Of a stretch of 64,000 nucleotides of DNA, positions 56,489-64,000 are shown one piece after another (the first letter of the stretch is position 1; every line of letters begins with the position of its first letter). A program made the position numbers and the translations under genes. The notes under the pieces were generated by a model, which worked only from the letters and a program-made list of their open reading frames with translations, was not told where the DNA came from and made no database searches. This stretch comes from Vibrio ishigakensis (GTDB lineage: Bacteria; Pseudomonadota; Gammaproteobacteria; Enterobacterales; Vibrionaceae): positions 2,905,693-2,969,692 of the forward strand of contig NZ_AP024881.1 of the NCBI RefSeq assembly GCF_024347675.1, read 5' to 3'.

Positions 56489-56516
56489 ATTCTACCCTCT
56501 TTCTGATCATTAGAAA
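56489..56516 (-). promoter_or_regulatory. Probable mnmG promoter at the edge of oriC
   Basis: Minus strand -10 TAGAAT (56494-56489) with a weak TTTTCT -35 about 17 nt upstream. A GATC site (56505) falls in the spacer, so Dam methylation or SeqA could affect it, as described for the E. coli gid promoter. Confidence 0.5.
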
Positions 56517-56565
56517 ATTGCTTTTAAACCTTTTCCACTTTTTGTCTGCTCCTAAATATATATAA

Positions 56566-56601
56566 GATCTTTATATAGATCTTTTATTAGATCTATTATT
56601 A
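56566..56601 (+). repeat. Three tandem 12-mers of the DNA unwinding element
   Basis: GATCTTTATATA, GATCTTTTATTA and GATCTATTATTA follow each other exactly head to tail at 56566, 56578 and 56590. Each starts with a GATC, like the 13-mers of E. coli oriC. Confidence 0.92.
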
Positions 56602-56615
56602 GTAACTCGATCATG

Positions 56616-56624
56616 TGTGGATAA
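56616..56624 (-). other. DnaA box, R1-like
   Basis: TTATCCACA on the minus strand, a perfect consensus box 15 nt from the unwinding repeats. Confidence 0.93.
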
Positions 56625-56721
56625 GTGATAAATGATCAATAAGATCAATAGCTTTAGAAGGATCAATAACTGTGATCTCTACCGGATCTAACCCTGTATT
56701 AGCTGGGATCTAAATGGCACT

Positions 56722-56730
56722 TTATACACA
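56722..56730 (+). other. DnaA box, R2-like
   Basis: TTATACACA, the exact sequence of E. coli box R2, on the plus strand. Confidence 0.85.
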
Positions 56731-56795
56731 GGGGTAGGCAGTGGTAAAAGTTGTTCATTGAATAACTATAGGTTGATCACTGAAAATCACTATAC

Positions 56796-56804
56796 TTATC
56801 CACA
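56796..56804 (+). other. DnaA box, R4-like
   Basis: TTATCCACA on the plus strand at the mioC-side edge of oriC, inverted relative to the R1-like box, as in E. coli. Confidence 0.92.
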
Positions 56805-56850
56805 GAAGAAAAGAGTTTGATCGCGTAAAATATGAACAAATAGAAAGGGA

Positions 56851-56880
56851 GGTCGCTAACTCGAAGTGGTGTTAGCGACC
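56851..56880 (-). terminator. Hairpin downstream of mioC
   Basis: GGTCGCTAAC and its inverted copy GTTAGCGACC are separated by 10 nt. The minus-strand tail is only moderately T-rich (CTCCCTTTCTATTT), so it may reduce rather than stop transcription running from mioC into oriC. Confidence 0.6.
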
Positions 56881-56891
56881 TTAATTTGGGA

Positions 56892-57326
56892 TTAGAACAG
56901 GTGGGTGTGGTCTTCGAACCACTCTTCAGCGGCTTCTTCAGGCACTGGGTGGTTTAATACATCTATGGTGAAACAGTCGGTGAGTGGAGTTGCACCTATG
57001 TCTTCTAGTAGGTCATAGCAGTGCTTGCCTGCAGCGCAGAAGGTGTCATAGCTAGAGTCACCAATAGCGATCACCGCAAACTTCAGAGCCTGGGTGTTAG
57101 GTGGCGTATCCTGCAACTGACCAATGAAGCTTTGGATATTATCTGGATACTCACCCGCACCATGGGTTGAGGTGACTACCAGCCAAGTGCCCTCGGCTGG
57201 TATCTCAGCTAGGTCTGGCTGATTGTGGATTTCCGTTTCTTTGCCTTGCTTCTCGAGCAAGTCGCTGAGGTGGTCTGCGACGTATTCAGCGCCACCCAAG
57301 GTACTTCCTGTGATTAAGTGGATCAT
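56892..57326 (-). CDS. mioC: Flavodoxin-like protein MioC
   Basis: 144 aa FMN protein. Flavodoxin fold with the phosphate loop [11 protein letters not shown] (5-15), loops [11 protein letters not shown] (~52-62) and [15 protein letters not shown]. Its transcription points into oriC, as in E. coli. It starts 8 nt after mnmE. Confidence 0.95.
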   Translation of the reverse strand: MIHLITGSTLGGAEYVADHLSDLLEKQGKETEIHNQPDLAEIPAEGTWLVVTSTHGAGEYPDNIQSFIGQLQDTPPNTQALKFAVIAIGDSSYDTFCAAGKHCYDLLEDIGATPLTDCFTIDVLNHPVPEEAAEEWFEDHTHLF

Positions 57327-57334
57327 AGCCTGCC

Positions 57335-58696
57335 TTATTTACCGATACAGAATGATGAGAAGATGCGACCAAGAAGATCATCTGAGGTGAACTCACCAGT
57401 GATCTCGTTAAGGTACTGCTGTGCGATCCTTAGCTCTTCTGCCAAGATCTCACCCGCCATAAAGCCTTCAAGCTGTTGCTGACCGATATCAAGGTGCTCG
57501 GCTGCCTTGTTCAGTGCCTCTAGATGACGACGACGCGCCATAAAGCCACCTTCTTGGTTACCGGCATAGCCCATACACTCTTTAAGATGCGTTCTTAGCG
57601 CCTCAACACCTTCGCCAGTCTTGGCGCTCAGACGGATAAGGGTAGGCTCGTTCACGTGGCAGATACCGAGGCTCTCGTTAGTCTGGTCAGCCTTATTACG
57701 AATAACTGTAATACCGATATCTTTTGGTAGGCGATCAATAAAGTCTGGCCAGATATCGCGAGGGTCGGTCGCATCTGTGGTGGTGCCATCGACCATGAAT
57801 AGCACGCGGTCCGCTTGCTCTATCTCTTCCCAAGCACGCTCAATACCTATCTTCTCTACCTCATCAGAGGCTTCACGCAGACCTGCGGTATCTATGATGT
57901 GCAGTGGCATACCGTCGATATGGATATGCTCACGCAGAACGTCACGCGTGGTACCGGCGATATCGGTAACGATAGCGGTCTCTTTACCAGAAAGAGAGTT
58001 CAGTAGGCTGGATTTACCCGCGTTTGGGCGACCGGCGATAACCACCTTCATACCTTCACGCATAATAGCGCCTTGGTTGGCCTCGCGACGGACAGCCTCT
58101 AGGTTGTCTATGATGGCTTGCAGATCACCGCTGACCTTGCCGTCAGCCAGAAAGTCGATCTCTTCCTCTGGGAAGTCGATAGCGGCTTCTACATAGATGC
58201 GTAGATGGATCAATGACTCCACCAGCGTGGTGATCTTGCTTGAGAACTCACCTTGCAGAGATTTAAGAGCCGATTTGGCTGCCTCTTCAGAGCTGGCTTC
58301 GATAAGGTCGGCGATAGCCTCTGCCTGAGTCAGGTCCATCTTATCGTTTAAGAAGGCACGCTCAGAGAACTCACCAGGACGAGCAGGGCGGATGTTAGGT
58401 ATCTCCAGAATACGCTTGATAAGCATATCCATAACAACAGGACCGCCATGGCCTTGTAGTTCAAGAACATCTTCACCGGTAAAGGAGTTTGGGTTTGGGA
58501 AATAGAGGGCAATGCCTTGGTCTATCTGCACGCCATCGGCGGCTAGGAAAGGTAGGTATTCCGCGCGACGAGGAGCTAGGGTCTTGCCTACAAGATGTTT
58601 GGCTACTTCAACCGCTTGAGGGCCAGATACACGGATGATGCCGACGCCTCCGCGTCCAGGCGCTGTGGCTTGAGCCACTATAGTGTCGTTAGTCAT
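57335..58696 (-). CDS. mnmE: tRNA modification GTPase MnmE
   Basis: 453 aa GTPase working with MnmG on wobble uridines. The N-terminal folate-binding domain ([20 protein letters not shown]) is followed by a helical domain with inserted G domain ([10 protein letters not shown]1, DIAGTTRD G2, DTAGL G3, NKAD G4) and the invariant C-terminal FCIGK cysteine. Confidence 0.98.
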   Translation of the reverse strand: MTNDTIVAQATAPGRGGVGIIRVSGPQAVEVAKHLVGKTLAPRRAEYLPFLAADGVQIDQGIALYFPNPNSFTGEDVLELQGHGGPVVMDMLIKRILEIPNIRPARPGEFSERAFLNDKMDLTQAEAIADLIEASSEEAAKSALKSLQGEFSSKITTLVESLIHLRIYVEAAIDFPEEEIDFLADGKVSGDLQAIIDNLEAVRREANQGAIMREGMKVVIAGRPNAGKSSLLNSLSGKETAIVTDIAGTTRDVLREHIHIDGMPLHIIDTAGLREASDEVEKIGIERAWEEIEQADRVLFMVDGTTTDATDPRDIWPDFIDRLPKDIGITVIRNKADQTNESLGICHVNEPTLIRLSAKTGEGVEALRTHLKECMGYAGNQEGGFMARRRHLEALNKAAEHLDIGQQQLEGFMAGEILAEELRIAQQYLNEITGEFTSDDLLGRIFSSFCIGK

Positions 58697-58756
58697 ATAG
58701 GTCTCAGCTGGGACAATTAGATAAAGTCTACTCTGGTTTTGTTGTTAACTCGAATA

Positions 58757-58783
58757 GAAAAAGGCGACCTATTGGCCGCCTTA
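58757..58783 (-). terminator. Terminator after yidC
   Basis: Minus strand AAGGCGGCC-AATA-GGTCGCCTT followed by TTTCT, 24 nt beyond the yidC stop and upstream of mnmE. Confidence 0.8.
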
Positions 58784-58806
58784 AGAATATGTGGACTCAT
58801 TGAAAC

Positions 58807-60429
58807 TTACTTAGAGTGTAAGCCTTTCTTCTCCAGAGCCTTATAGATAAGCGTCTGCTGGATCAGAGTCACGATGTTAGATACCAACCAGTATAGAACT
58901 AGGCCTGATGGGAACCATAGGAAGAAGAAGGTAAACATAACCGGCATAAAGGTCATGATCTTCTGCTGCATAGGGTCGGTAACTGTTGTTGGGCTCATTT
59001 TCTGGATCAGGAACATACTTGCACCCATCAGTAGAGGAAGGATGTAGTACGGGTCTTGAGCTGAAAGGTCAGTAATCCAACCGAAGAACGGCGAGTGACG
59101 TAGCTCAACAGATTCCATTAGTGCCCAGTAAAGTGCGATGAAGATAGGCATCTGTAGGATAAGAGGAAGACAGCCACCCAGTGGGTTAACCTTCTCTTTC
59201 TTATACAGTTCCATCATCTCTTGGCTCATACGCTGACGGTCATCACCGATGCGCTCACGCATAGCTTGCAGCTTAGGCTGAAGCATACGCATCTTAGCCA
59301 TAGAGGTGTACTGAGCCTTAGTTAGTGGGTACATAGCACCACGAACGATGAAGGTTAGTACGATGATAGCTAGACCCCAGTTAACCACTACGCCTTGGAT
59401 CATAGATAGAAGCCAGTGTAGAGGCTTAGCGATGAACCATAGCCAGCCGTAGTCTACGGTTAGGTCTAGGTTTGGTGCTACTGCAGCCATTTCGTTTTGT
59501 AGCTTAGGACCTACCCATAGAGTCGATTTGATCTCTGCAGATTGGCCATCAGCGATGGTCTTGTTAGGAAGACGAACACCGATGTCACCTAGGTTGCCAA
59601 CAACACGGGTGTAAACGTTAGCGCCAGCTGCATCACGTGGGATCCACGCAGATACGAAGTAGTGCTCAAGCATTGCCGCCCAGCCTTCACCGTTTGGAAG
59701 GTTCTGAGATAGGTTGCGGTCTTGCATGTCGTCGAAGCTGTACTTCTTGTAGCGAGTGTTCTCAGTAGAGTAAGCACCACCACGGTAAGTAGGCATGGTT
59801 AGGCTACCGCCAGACTTCTGTAGGTTTTGACGAAGGTGAGCGTACATACCAACTGTTGCGTTTGCACCAGAGTTGTTCACTACGTCATAAGCTACGTCGA
59901 TAGCATAGCTACCACGCTTAAGGATGAAGGTCTTAGTGTACTCAAGGCCGTTAGCCTTATAAGTCATAGGAACGCGAAGTTCGTCTTGGCCTTCAGCCAT
60001 TTGGAAAGAGTCAGATGCAACTTGATACTGAGGACGAGAAGTGCTGCTAAGGTCGATACCTTGAGGGCCGATTAGACCACTCTGAGCGATGTATTGCTCG
60101 TTGCCTTTCTTATCAAGAAGAACGAAGTTTTTGTCAGAACCGAATTCATCAGCGTACTGGTTCAGTTCAGCAGACACTACGTCACCACCGAAAGCATCGA
60201 TAGATAGAGTGAGAACGTCCGTTTTAACTTTTACAATGCTTGCACTGTGGCCCGCTTGTGGCGCTGGATCGGCCATATCATCAGCAAACGAAGGTGCTGG
60301 CAGTGTACTGTTAGATTGTGCTTGCGTTGTCGCTGGAGCCTGAGGGTTCTTGTATGACTGCCATTGTTGGAATAGCAGAAAAGAAACCATAGCTAGAGCG
60401 ATAAACAAGATATTACGTTGAGAACCCAT
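58807..60429 (-). CDS. yidC: Membrane protein insertase YidC
   Basis: 540 aa. N-terminal anchor (~5-20), a low-complexity linker, a large periplasmic beta-domain (~60-320) and five C-terminal helices with the hydrophilic-groove Arg in [14 protein letters not shown]. This is the long Gram-negative form. It follows yidD by 2 nt in the rpmH-rnpA-yidD-yidC-mnmE order. Confidence 0.98.
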   Translation of the reverse strand: MGSQRNILFIALAMVSFLLFQQWQSYKNPQAPATTQAQSNSTLPAPSFADDMADPAPQAGHSASIVKVKTDVLTLSIDAFGGDVVSAELNQYADEFGSDKNFVLLDKKGNEQYIAQSGLIGPQGIDLSSTSRPQYQVASDSFQMAEGQDELRVPMTYKANGLEYTKTFILKRGSYAIDVAYDVVNNSGANATVGMYAHLRQNLQKSGGSLTMPTYRGGAYSTENTRYKKYSFDDMQDRNLSQNLPNGEGWAAMLEHYFVSAWIPRDAAGANVYTRVVGNLGDIGVRLPNKTIADGQSAEIKSTLWVGPKLQNEMAAVAPNLDLTVDYGWLWFIAKPLHWLLSMIQGVVVNWGLAIIVLTFIVRGAMYPLTKAQYTSMAKMRMLQPKLQAMRERIGDDRQRMSQEMMELYKKEKVNPLGGCLPLILQMPIFIALYWALMESVELRHSPFFGWITDLSAQDPYYILPLLMGASMFLIQKMSPTTVTDPMQQKIMTFMPVMFTFFFLWFPSGLVLYWLVSNIVTLIQQTLIYKALEKKGLHSK

Positions 60430-60431
60430 CG

Positions 60432-60692
60432 TTATTTATCTCTGTTTGTCGTGTTGTGTTTAGGTGGTACAGGGTCGTATCCGCCATCATTCAAAGGGTG
60501 GCATTTTAATAGACGTTTGCCCGATAACCAACAACCTTTTACAAATCCGTGAGTTTTTAACGCTTGGATCGCATATTCGGAGCAGGTAGGGGTGAAACGA
60601 CAGCGTGGTCCGATAAGAGGACTGATGCCAACTCTATAAAGGTAAACTAAGCCTATAGCTATCCACGCTAGCGGCGAGAAAGTCTTTGCCAT
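60432..60692 (-). CDS. yidD: Membrane protein insertion efficiency factor YidD
   Basis: 86 aa with an N-terminal amphipathic or hydrophobic segment and the family cysteine block [11 protein letters not shown]. The [19 protein letters not shown]-terminal motif is intact. Its first 25 nt overlap the end of rnpA in another frame. Confidence 0.96.
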   Translation of the reverse strand: MAKTFSPLAWIAIGLVYLYRVGISPLIGPRCRFTPTCSEYAIQALKTHGFVKGCWLSGKRLLKCHPLNDGGYDPVPPKHNTTNRDK

Positions 60693-61015
60693 AGTTTATC
60701 GAAGAGTTTAAACATATCATCATTGCTTAAGTCTTGGGCGCTTTTCTTTGCAATCACAACAAAATCTTTGTTAGGAAGTTTGTGTTGGTTGAGGCGGAAG
60801 CTCTCTCTTGCAAGACGCTTGAATCGGTTACGGGCAGGAGCCGTTTTGATTTGCTTTTTTGGGACTGCTAAACCTAGACGCGGATGGTCTAAAGAGTTTT
60901 TGCGGGCAATGATGGTGAAATGAGGGGAACCAGCTCGGTGAGCTTTGTCGAAGACATTTTGATAATGCTCGGGAGTTAACAGACGTAACTCCCGATTGAA
61001 CGCGTACTTACTCAA
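60668..61015 (-). CDS. rnpA: Ribonuclease P protein component
   Basis: 115 aa basic protein of RNase P, with the family RNR signature in [19 protein letters not shown] (~59-77). It follows rpmH by 12 nt and overlaps yidD by 25 nt, both typical. Confidence 0.97.
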   Translation of the reverse strand: MSKYAFNRELRLLTPEHYQNVFDKAHRAGSPHFTIIARKNSLDHPRLGLAVPKKQIKTAPARNRFKRLARESFRLNQHKLPNKDFVVIAKKSAQDLSNDDMFKLFDKLWQRLSRR

Positions 61016-61027
61016 AATAATCGCGAA

Positions 61028-61162
61028 TTATTTTGAAAGGCGAGCACGGCCTTTAGCACGACGTGCATTAATTACTTTACGACCGTTCTTAGTAGCCATA
61101 CGTGCACGGAAACCGTGAGTACGTTTACGCTTTAGAACTGAAGGTTGAAAAGTGCGTTTCAT
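61028..61162 (-). CDS. rpmH: Large ribosomal subunit protein bL34
   Basis: A 44-codon gene, too short for many ORF callers. It begins [20 protein letters not shown] and ends GRARLSK, essentially the universal bL34 sequence. AAAGG lies 8 nt before the ATG. First gene of rpmH-rnpA-yidD-yidC. Confidence 0.98.
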   Translation of the reverse strand: MKRTFQPSVLKRKRTHGFRARMATKNGRKVINARRAKGRARLSK

Positions 61163-61275
61163 GGTATTTACCTTTACTGATCAGTAGTTTTTAGGTTTAG
61201 TTAAACCCGACGTGGGCTTTAATTTCTCTCTCCTTTAAAGAGAGAAAATCCGACGTCTCTCAACAAAGAGGCGGA

Positions 61276-61304
61276 ATTCTAATCAATGACTCATAATTAG
61301 TCAA
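61276..61304 (-). promoter_or_regulatory. rpmH promoter, proximal
   Basis: Minus strand -35 TTGACT (61304-61299), 17-bp spacer, -10 TAGAAT (61281-61276). The leader to rpmH contains a stable hairpin of TTTCTCTCT against AGAGAGAAA (about 61226-61250). Confidence 0.85.
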
Positions 61305-61384
61305 CGATTGGTTTAACCTAGGCTCGGTCTTTTCCCTACTATATAAAGCAGGTTAAACACTTCACCCCAAATTCCGGTCGACGG

Positions 61385-61412
61385 ATTATACTTTGTGCCG
61401 ATAAAATCTCAA
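61385..61412 (-). promoter_or_regulatory. rpmH promoter, distal
   Basis: Minus strand -35 TTGAGA (61412-61407), 16-bp spacer, -10 TATAAT (61390-61385). It lies ~109 nt upstream of the proximal promoter, just past the ABC ATPase gene, giving tandem promoters. Confidence 0.75.
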
Positions 61413-61420
61413 GGATCTTG

Positions 61421-62155
61421 TTAGATCCCAACCTGATTTAGGAATTTCTTCAAGCGCGGATCCTGTGGATTACCAAAGATATCCTCAGGTTTTCCTTGCT
61501 CTACTATGTTGCCTTCGGCCATGAAGATCACTCGGTCAGCGACCTCGCGAGCAAACTGCATTTCATGGGTTACCACCAGCATGGTTTGATGCTGATTTGC
61601 TAGTTTTTTCATAAGGTTAAGCACCTCACCAACCCATTCAGGATCCAGTGCAGAGGTAGGCTCATCGAACAGAAGCAGTTCAGGTTCTAGCGCCATAGCA
61701 CGGCCGATACCCACACGCTGTTGTTGTCCACCAGACAGTGCTGCTGGATAACTATCGCCTTTATCGCCAAGGCCGATATCGTCCAGAATTTGTTGGGCGC
61801 GTTGCAGAGCTTTGTCTTTCTTCCAGCCGTGTACAGTGATCAAGCCTTCCGCGATGTTCTGCCTTGCGGTCATATGTGCAAACAGTGCGTAGTTCTGGAA
61901 TACAAAGCCTGTTTTACGGCGAAGCTCGAGTACCTCTTTGCTGTTGTGCTTAGCACAATCTACAGAGGCATCACCAATAGTGATGTGCCCTTGCTCGGCA
62001 CTCTCGAGGAAGTTAACGCAGCGAAGTAGGGTAGACTTACCTGTACCACTAGAGCCGATAATCACGATGATTTCGCCTTTTTCGATCTCTATGTCTATGC
62101 CTTTAAGAATCTCTGAATCGCCAAAGCGCTTATGAATATTCTGCAGTTTAATCAT
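61421..62155 (-). CDS. Polar amino-acid ABC transporter ATP-binding protein
   Basis: 244 aa ATPase of the PAAT (GlnQ/HisP/TcyN-like) class. Walker [10 protein letters not shown] (~33-41), signature [14 protein letters not shown] (~134), Walker [14 protein letters not shown] and switch His in VVTHEM. It overlaps the permease gene by 4 nt (ATGA). The substrate cannot be fixed from sequence; cystine or polar amino acids are likely. Confidence 0.95.
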   Translation of the reverse strand: MIKLQNIHKRFGDSEILKGIDIEIEKGEIIVIIGSSGTGKSTLLRCVNFLESAEQGHITIGDASVDCAKHNSKEVLELRRKTGFVFQNYALFAHMTARQNIAEGLITVHGWKKDKALQRAQQILDDIGLGDKGDSYPAALSGGQQQRVGIGRAMALEPELLLFDEPTSALDPEWVGEVLNLMKKLANQHQTMLVVTHEMQFAREVADRVIFMAEGNIVEQGKPEDIFGNPQDPRLKKFLNQVGI

Positions 62156-62823
62156 CTTTGATAAGCCCTATTCAAACGATTCTCAGCCACAAGTTGAATG
62201 CGCGTAAGGATAACCACCACACCCCAGTAGATAAGCGCTACCGCGAGGAAGGCTTCGAAGAAACGGAAACTGGATGATGCTTCCATTTGAGCTCGTGCCA
62301 TGATTTCGGCTACGCCCAGAGTGAAAGCCAGTGAAGTTGATTTGATCATATCGATGAAATAGTTCATCAGAGATGGCAGTGCTACGCGAGTAGCCTGTGG
62401 CAATATGATTCTTTGCATCGCTTGGCGTGTAGTCATGCCGATAGAAAGGCTTGCTTCCATCTGACTGCGATCGATACCTATGATGGCGGCACGGATACTC
62501 TCTGCCATATAAGCAGCAAAGTGCAGAGTTAGACCGATAACCGCTGCGGTAAAGGCATCGATACCCACCATTAATGGGAAGATCTGCGGTAAGCCGTAAT
62601 AGAGAAGAAACAGCTGGACTAGGAGTGGGGTGCCACGGAAGAAGCTTATATATAGCTGGGTAAGCTGATCCAGTACCGGAATCTTAAACACTCGGATGTT
62701 GGCAAGTACAACGGCTAGGATCAGAGCAAACACTCCGCCCCAAATAGCCATCTCCATGGTGGTTCCCAGATACCTGAGCAGGATAGGCAGTAGCTCAAGC
62801 ATGTAGTTAAAGTCGAAGCCCAT
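62152..62823 (-). CDS. Polar amino-acid ABC transporter permease
   Basis: 223 aa HisM-type permease with about five helices. The EAA loop [19 protein letters not shown] precedes [11 protein letters not shown]. It lies between the binding protein and ATPase genes, completing a three-gene importer. Unlike the lone permease at 42.7 kb it has an ordinary N-terminus. Confidence 0.95.
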   Translation of the reverse strand: MGFDFNYMLELLPILLRYLGTTMEMAIWGGVFALILAVVLANIRVFKIPVLDQLTQLYISFFRGTPLLVQLFLLYYGLPQIFPLMVGIDAFTAAVIGLTLHFAAYMAESIRAAIIGIDRSQMEASLSIGMTTRQAMQRIILPQATRVALPSLMNYFIDMIKSTSLAFTLGVAEIMARAQMEASSSFRFFEAFLAVALIYWGVVVILTRIQLVAENRLNRAYQR

Positions 62824-62847
62824 AAACTCTCTCTTATAAATACAACA

Positions 62848-62877
62848 AACCCACTATCTCTAAAGAAATAGTGGGTT
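62848..62877 (-). terminator. Intercistronic hairpin between binding protein and permease
   Basis: AACCCACTAT and ATAGTGGGTT form a perfect 10-bp stem with a 10-nt loop and a weak T-rich tail. Such hairpins usually let the binding protein be made in excess over the membrane parts. Confidence 0.65.
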
Positions 62878-62894
62878 AATTTTATACCTTTACA

Positions 62895-63653
62895 CTATTT
62901 TTGGGTGATGTCTGCACCAAACCATTTCTCAGAGATCTTGGTTAGAGTGCCATCTTTGCGCATTTCAGTAAGTGCTTTGTTCACTTCTTGTTGCAATTGT
63001 TGGCCTTTTTCGTTGTTCACGAAAGGCATAGCGTTTTCAATAGTCTCAAACGGTTCGCCTGCAAGTTGCAGAGGAAGGCCAGTTTTCTTGATCAGCTCAA
63101 GAGCAGATAGGCGATCCATTACGAATGCATCAGCACGACCAAGAGCGACATCGTGTTCAATACCTGTGTCGTAGGTCTTGATGTTGATCTTGTTGTCTTT
63201 GTCATAGTTACGTAGAAGTTGCTCGAAGTTAGAGCCAAGGTTTACTGCTACTGTTTTACCGTCTAGGTCTTCAACACCCTTGATAGAGTCATTGCCTTTA
63301 CGAACAGTGATTTGTGCACCATCTACTACATAAGCATCAGAGAATAGGTATTTAGCCTTACGCTCTGCTGTTGCTGTGATTTGGTTAGAAATAGTATCGA
63401 TACGACCAGTTTCTAGCATACCGAATAGACCAGAGAAGTTTGAAGTCACAAACTTAACGTCATAATCGTTGCGCTTACCAATCTCTTCCCAGATGTCTAC
63501 TTCAAAGCCTTGCAGCTTATCTTTTTCAACAAAAGTGAATGGGAAATAACGGCCAGACATACCTACTTTTACTTCAGTTGCAGCCTGCGCTACTTGAGCG
63601 AAGCTCGCAATTAGTGCGGTTGCGTACAGCAAGCCTTTTAACCAGTTTTTCAT
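62895..63653 (-). CDS. Polar amino-acid ABC transporter substrate-binding protein
   Basis: 252 aa exported protein. Signal peptide ~1-24 ending AQA, then a type-2 binding fold (EVKVGMSGRYFPFTFVEKDK; GFEVDIWEEIGKR; the ligand Arg region near TATAERKAKYLFSDAY). It resembles cystine/FliY-type binding proteins. First gene of the importer. A similar three-gene set lies between rpmH and dnaA in V. cholerae, from memory. Confidence 0.93.
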   Translation of the reverse strand: MKNWLKGLLYATALIASFAQVAQAATEVKVGMSGRYFPFTFVEKDKLQGFEVDIWEEIGKRNDYDVKFVTSNFSGLFGMLETGRIDTISNQITATAERKAKYLFSDAYVVDGAQITVRKGNDSIKGVEDLDGKTVAVNLGSNFEQLLRNYDKDNKINIKTYDTGIEHDVALGRADAFVMDRLSALELIKKTGLPLQLAGEPFETIENAMPFVNNEKGQQLQQEVNKALTEMRKDGTLTKISEKWFGADITQK

Positions 63654-64000
63654 ACTACTACTCCTTGTGATTATGGTGCGAATATTACAGCTAAGCGCAT
63701 CCAGCGCTAATAACTAAAAGTTATTTCTAATAACAACTCTGTTTCATTTACTCACTTGTATAGCAGGTTTGGTTATTGTGAAAAAGTGTGGGGATAAATG
63801 GGATCCTAGAAAAATGATCTAGCTCACTGGGTACAATCTTGTGGGTAATCTTGTAGATCTAGGAGATTTTTCTCACTAAATTGTGAATAACTTAGATCTT
63901 ATGCACTGGATCATCGATCATTTGCTAGCGATCTTCATAAACTGGGGGTAAAATTAATCCCCTTAACTATTCCATTTCTAAAACGCACTGTGGGGTCGTC
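63654..64000. promoter_or_regulatory. Control region, probably upstream of dnaA
   Basis: The 347 nt after the importer hold no complete gene. Eight GATC sites and DnaA-box-like 9-mers occur: TTATTCACA (minus, 63882-63890) and TTACCCACA (minus, 63840-63848), each one mismatch from consensus. Autoregulated dnaA promoters look like this, and dnaA follows this importer in related vibrios. Confidence 0.6.
63990..64000 (+). CDS. dnaA: Possible first codons of dnaA, cut by the right edge
   Basis: The window ends GTG GGG TCG TC, which could be a GTG start encoding M-G-S-S. Vibrio DnaA proteins begin with a short Met-Ser-Ser-type N-terminus. No clear Shine-Dalgarno precedes it. The call rests on context and only 11 nt. 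Confidence 0.25.

Larger units (their letters stand above)
56540..56822. other. Chromosomal replication origin oriC
   Basis: An E. coli-type oriC between mnmG and mioC. It has an AT-rich unwinding region (56555-56605), boxes identical to E. coli R1, R2 and R4 in sequence and relative orientation, and 13 GATC sites between 56505 and 56822. About one GATC would be expected by chance in that length. The GATC density fits Dam/SeqA control. This is the chromosome 1-type DnaA origin, not the RctB-type origin of vibrio chromosome 2. Confidence 0.96.
56438..56891. other. Intergenic origin region (no protein gene)
   Basis: The 454 nt between mnmG and mioC contain, left to right, the mnmG promoter, the AT-rich unwinding repeats, 13 GATC sites, DnaA boxes and a hairpin downstream of mioC. 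No coding sequence is supported. Confidence 0.95.

Overview
The window is a stretch of a Vibrio-type (Vibrionaceae, Gammaproteobacteria) main chromosome spanning its replication origin. The evidence is the order mnmG - oriC - mioC - mnmE - yidC - yidD - rnpA - rpmH, the atp operon next to parAB/rsmG, an E. coli-like oriC with DnaA boxes, three 12-mer unwinding repeats and dense GATC sites, and a 16S-tRNAIle-tRNAAla-23S-5S operon. The content is nearly all conserved core genome. I see no prophage, insertion sequence, CRISPR array or defence island.

Layout. 0-1.5 kb: thiamine genes (partial thiF, an N-terminally extended thiE) behind a TPP riboswitch. 1.5-2.2 kb: crcB and tRNA-Ser. 2.2-7.9 kb: a complete minus-strand rRNA operon with two boxA sites, a pre-16S processing stem and a strong promoter. 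8-11.2 kb: yrdA, then tsaC-hemF-aroE-yrdB. 11.3-13 kb: purEK under a PurR-like operator. 13-15.2 kb: dprA-smg-yrdD, divergent from def-fmt-rsmB-trkA-trkH (15.3-21 kb). 21-28.5 kb: spo0M-like gene, an unassigned structured RNA, yihD, ccoG, srkA, dsbA, yihG, comM. 28.6-35.2 kb: ilvL attenuator and ilvGMEDA (isoleucine/valine synthesis). 35.2-43.5 kb: the most variable part, with an AGCS alanine/Na+ symporter, the punR/punC pair, an AraC regulator divergent from a yiaWV-like pair, a solute-binding protein and a lone amino-acid permease. 43.5-52.1 kb: two inverted REP-like palindromes, glmU and the nine-gene atp operon. 52.2-56.4 kb: parB, parA, rsmG, mnmG. 56.5-56.9 kb: oriC. 56.9-61.2 kb: mioC, mnmE, yidC, yidD, rnpA, rpmH. 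61.4-63.7 kb: a complete polar amino-acid ABC transporter. 63.7-64 kb: a control region with DnaA-box-like sites, probably leading into dnaA just past the right edge.

How it works together. Highly expressed translation and energy genes (rrn, atp, rpmH) lie close to the origin and mostly run co-directionally with replication. The ilv operon carries a textbook transcription attenuator, thiE a TPP riboswitch whose alternative pairings can be read from the sequence, and purE a PurR operator.

Things most worth a second look: the structured RNA at about 21.97-22.20 kb, which also contains a basic 39-codon ORF; a 14/16 parS-like site inside thiE about 56 kb from oriC; thiE following its riboswitch directly with no thiC; the placement of the thi-to-ilv block on the atp side of oriC, opposite to my recollection of V. 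cholerae; and a matched pair of inverted REP-like elements flanking a terminator downstream of glmU.
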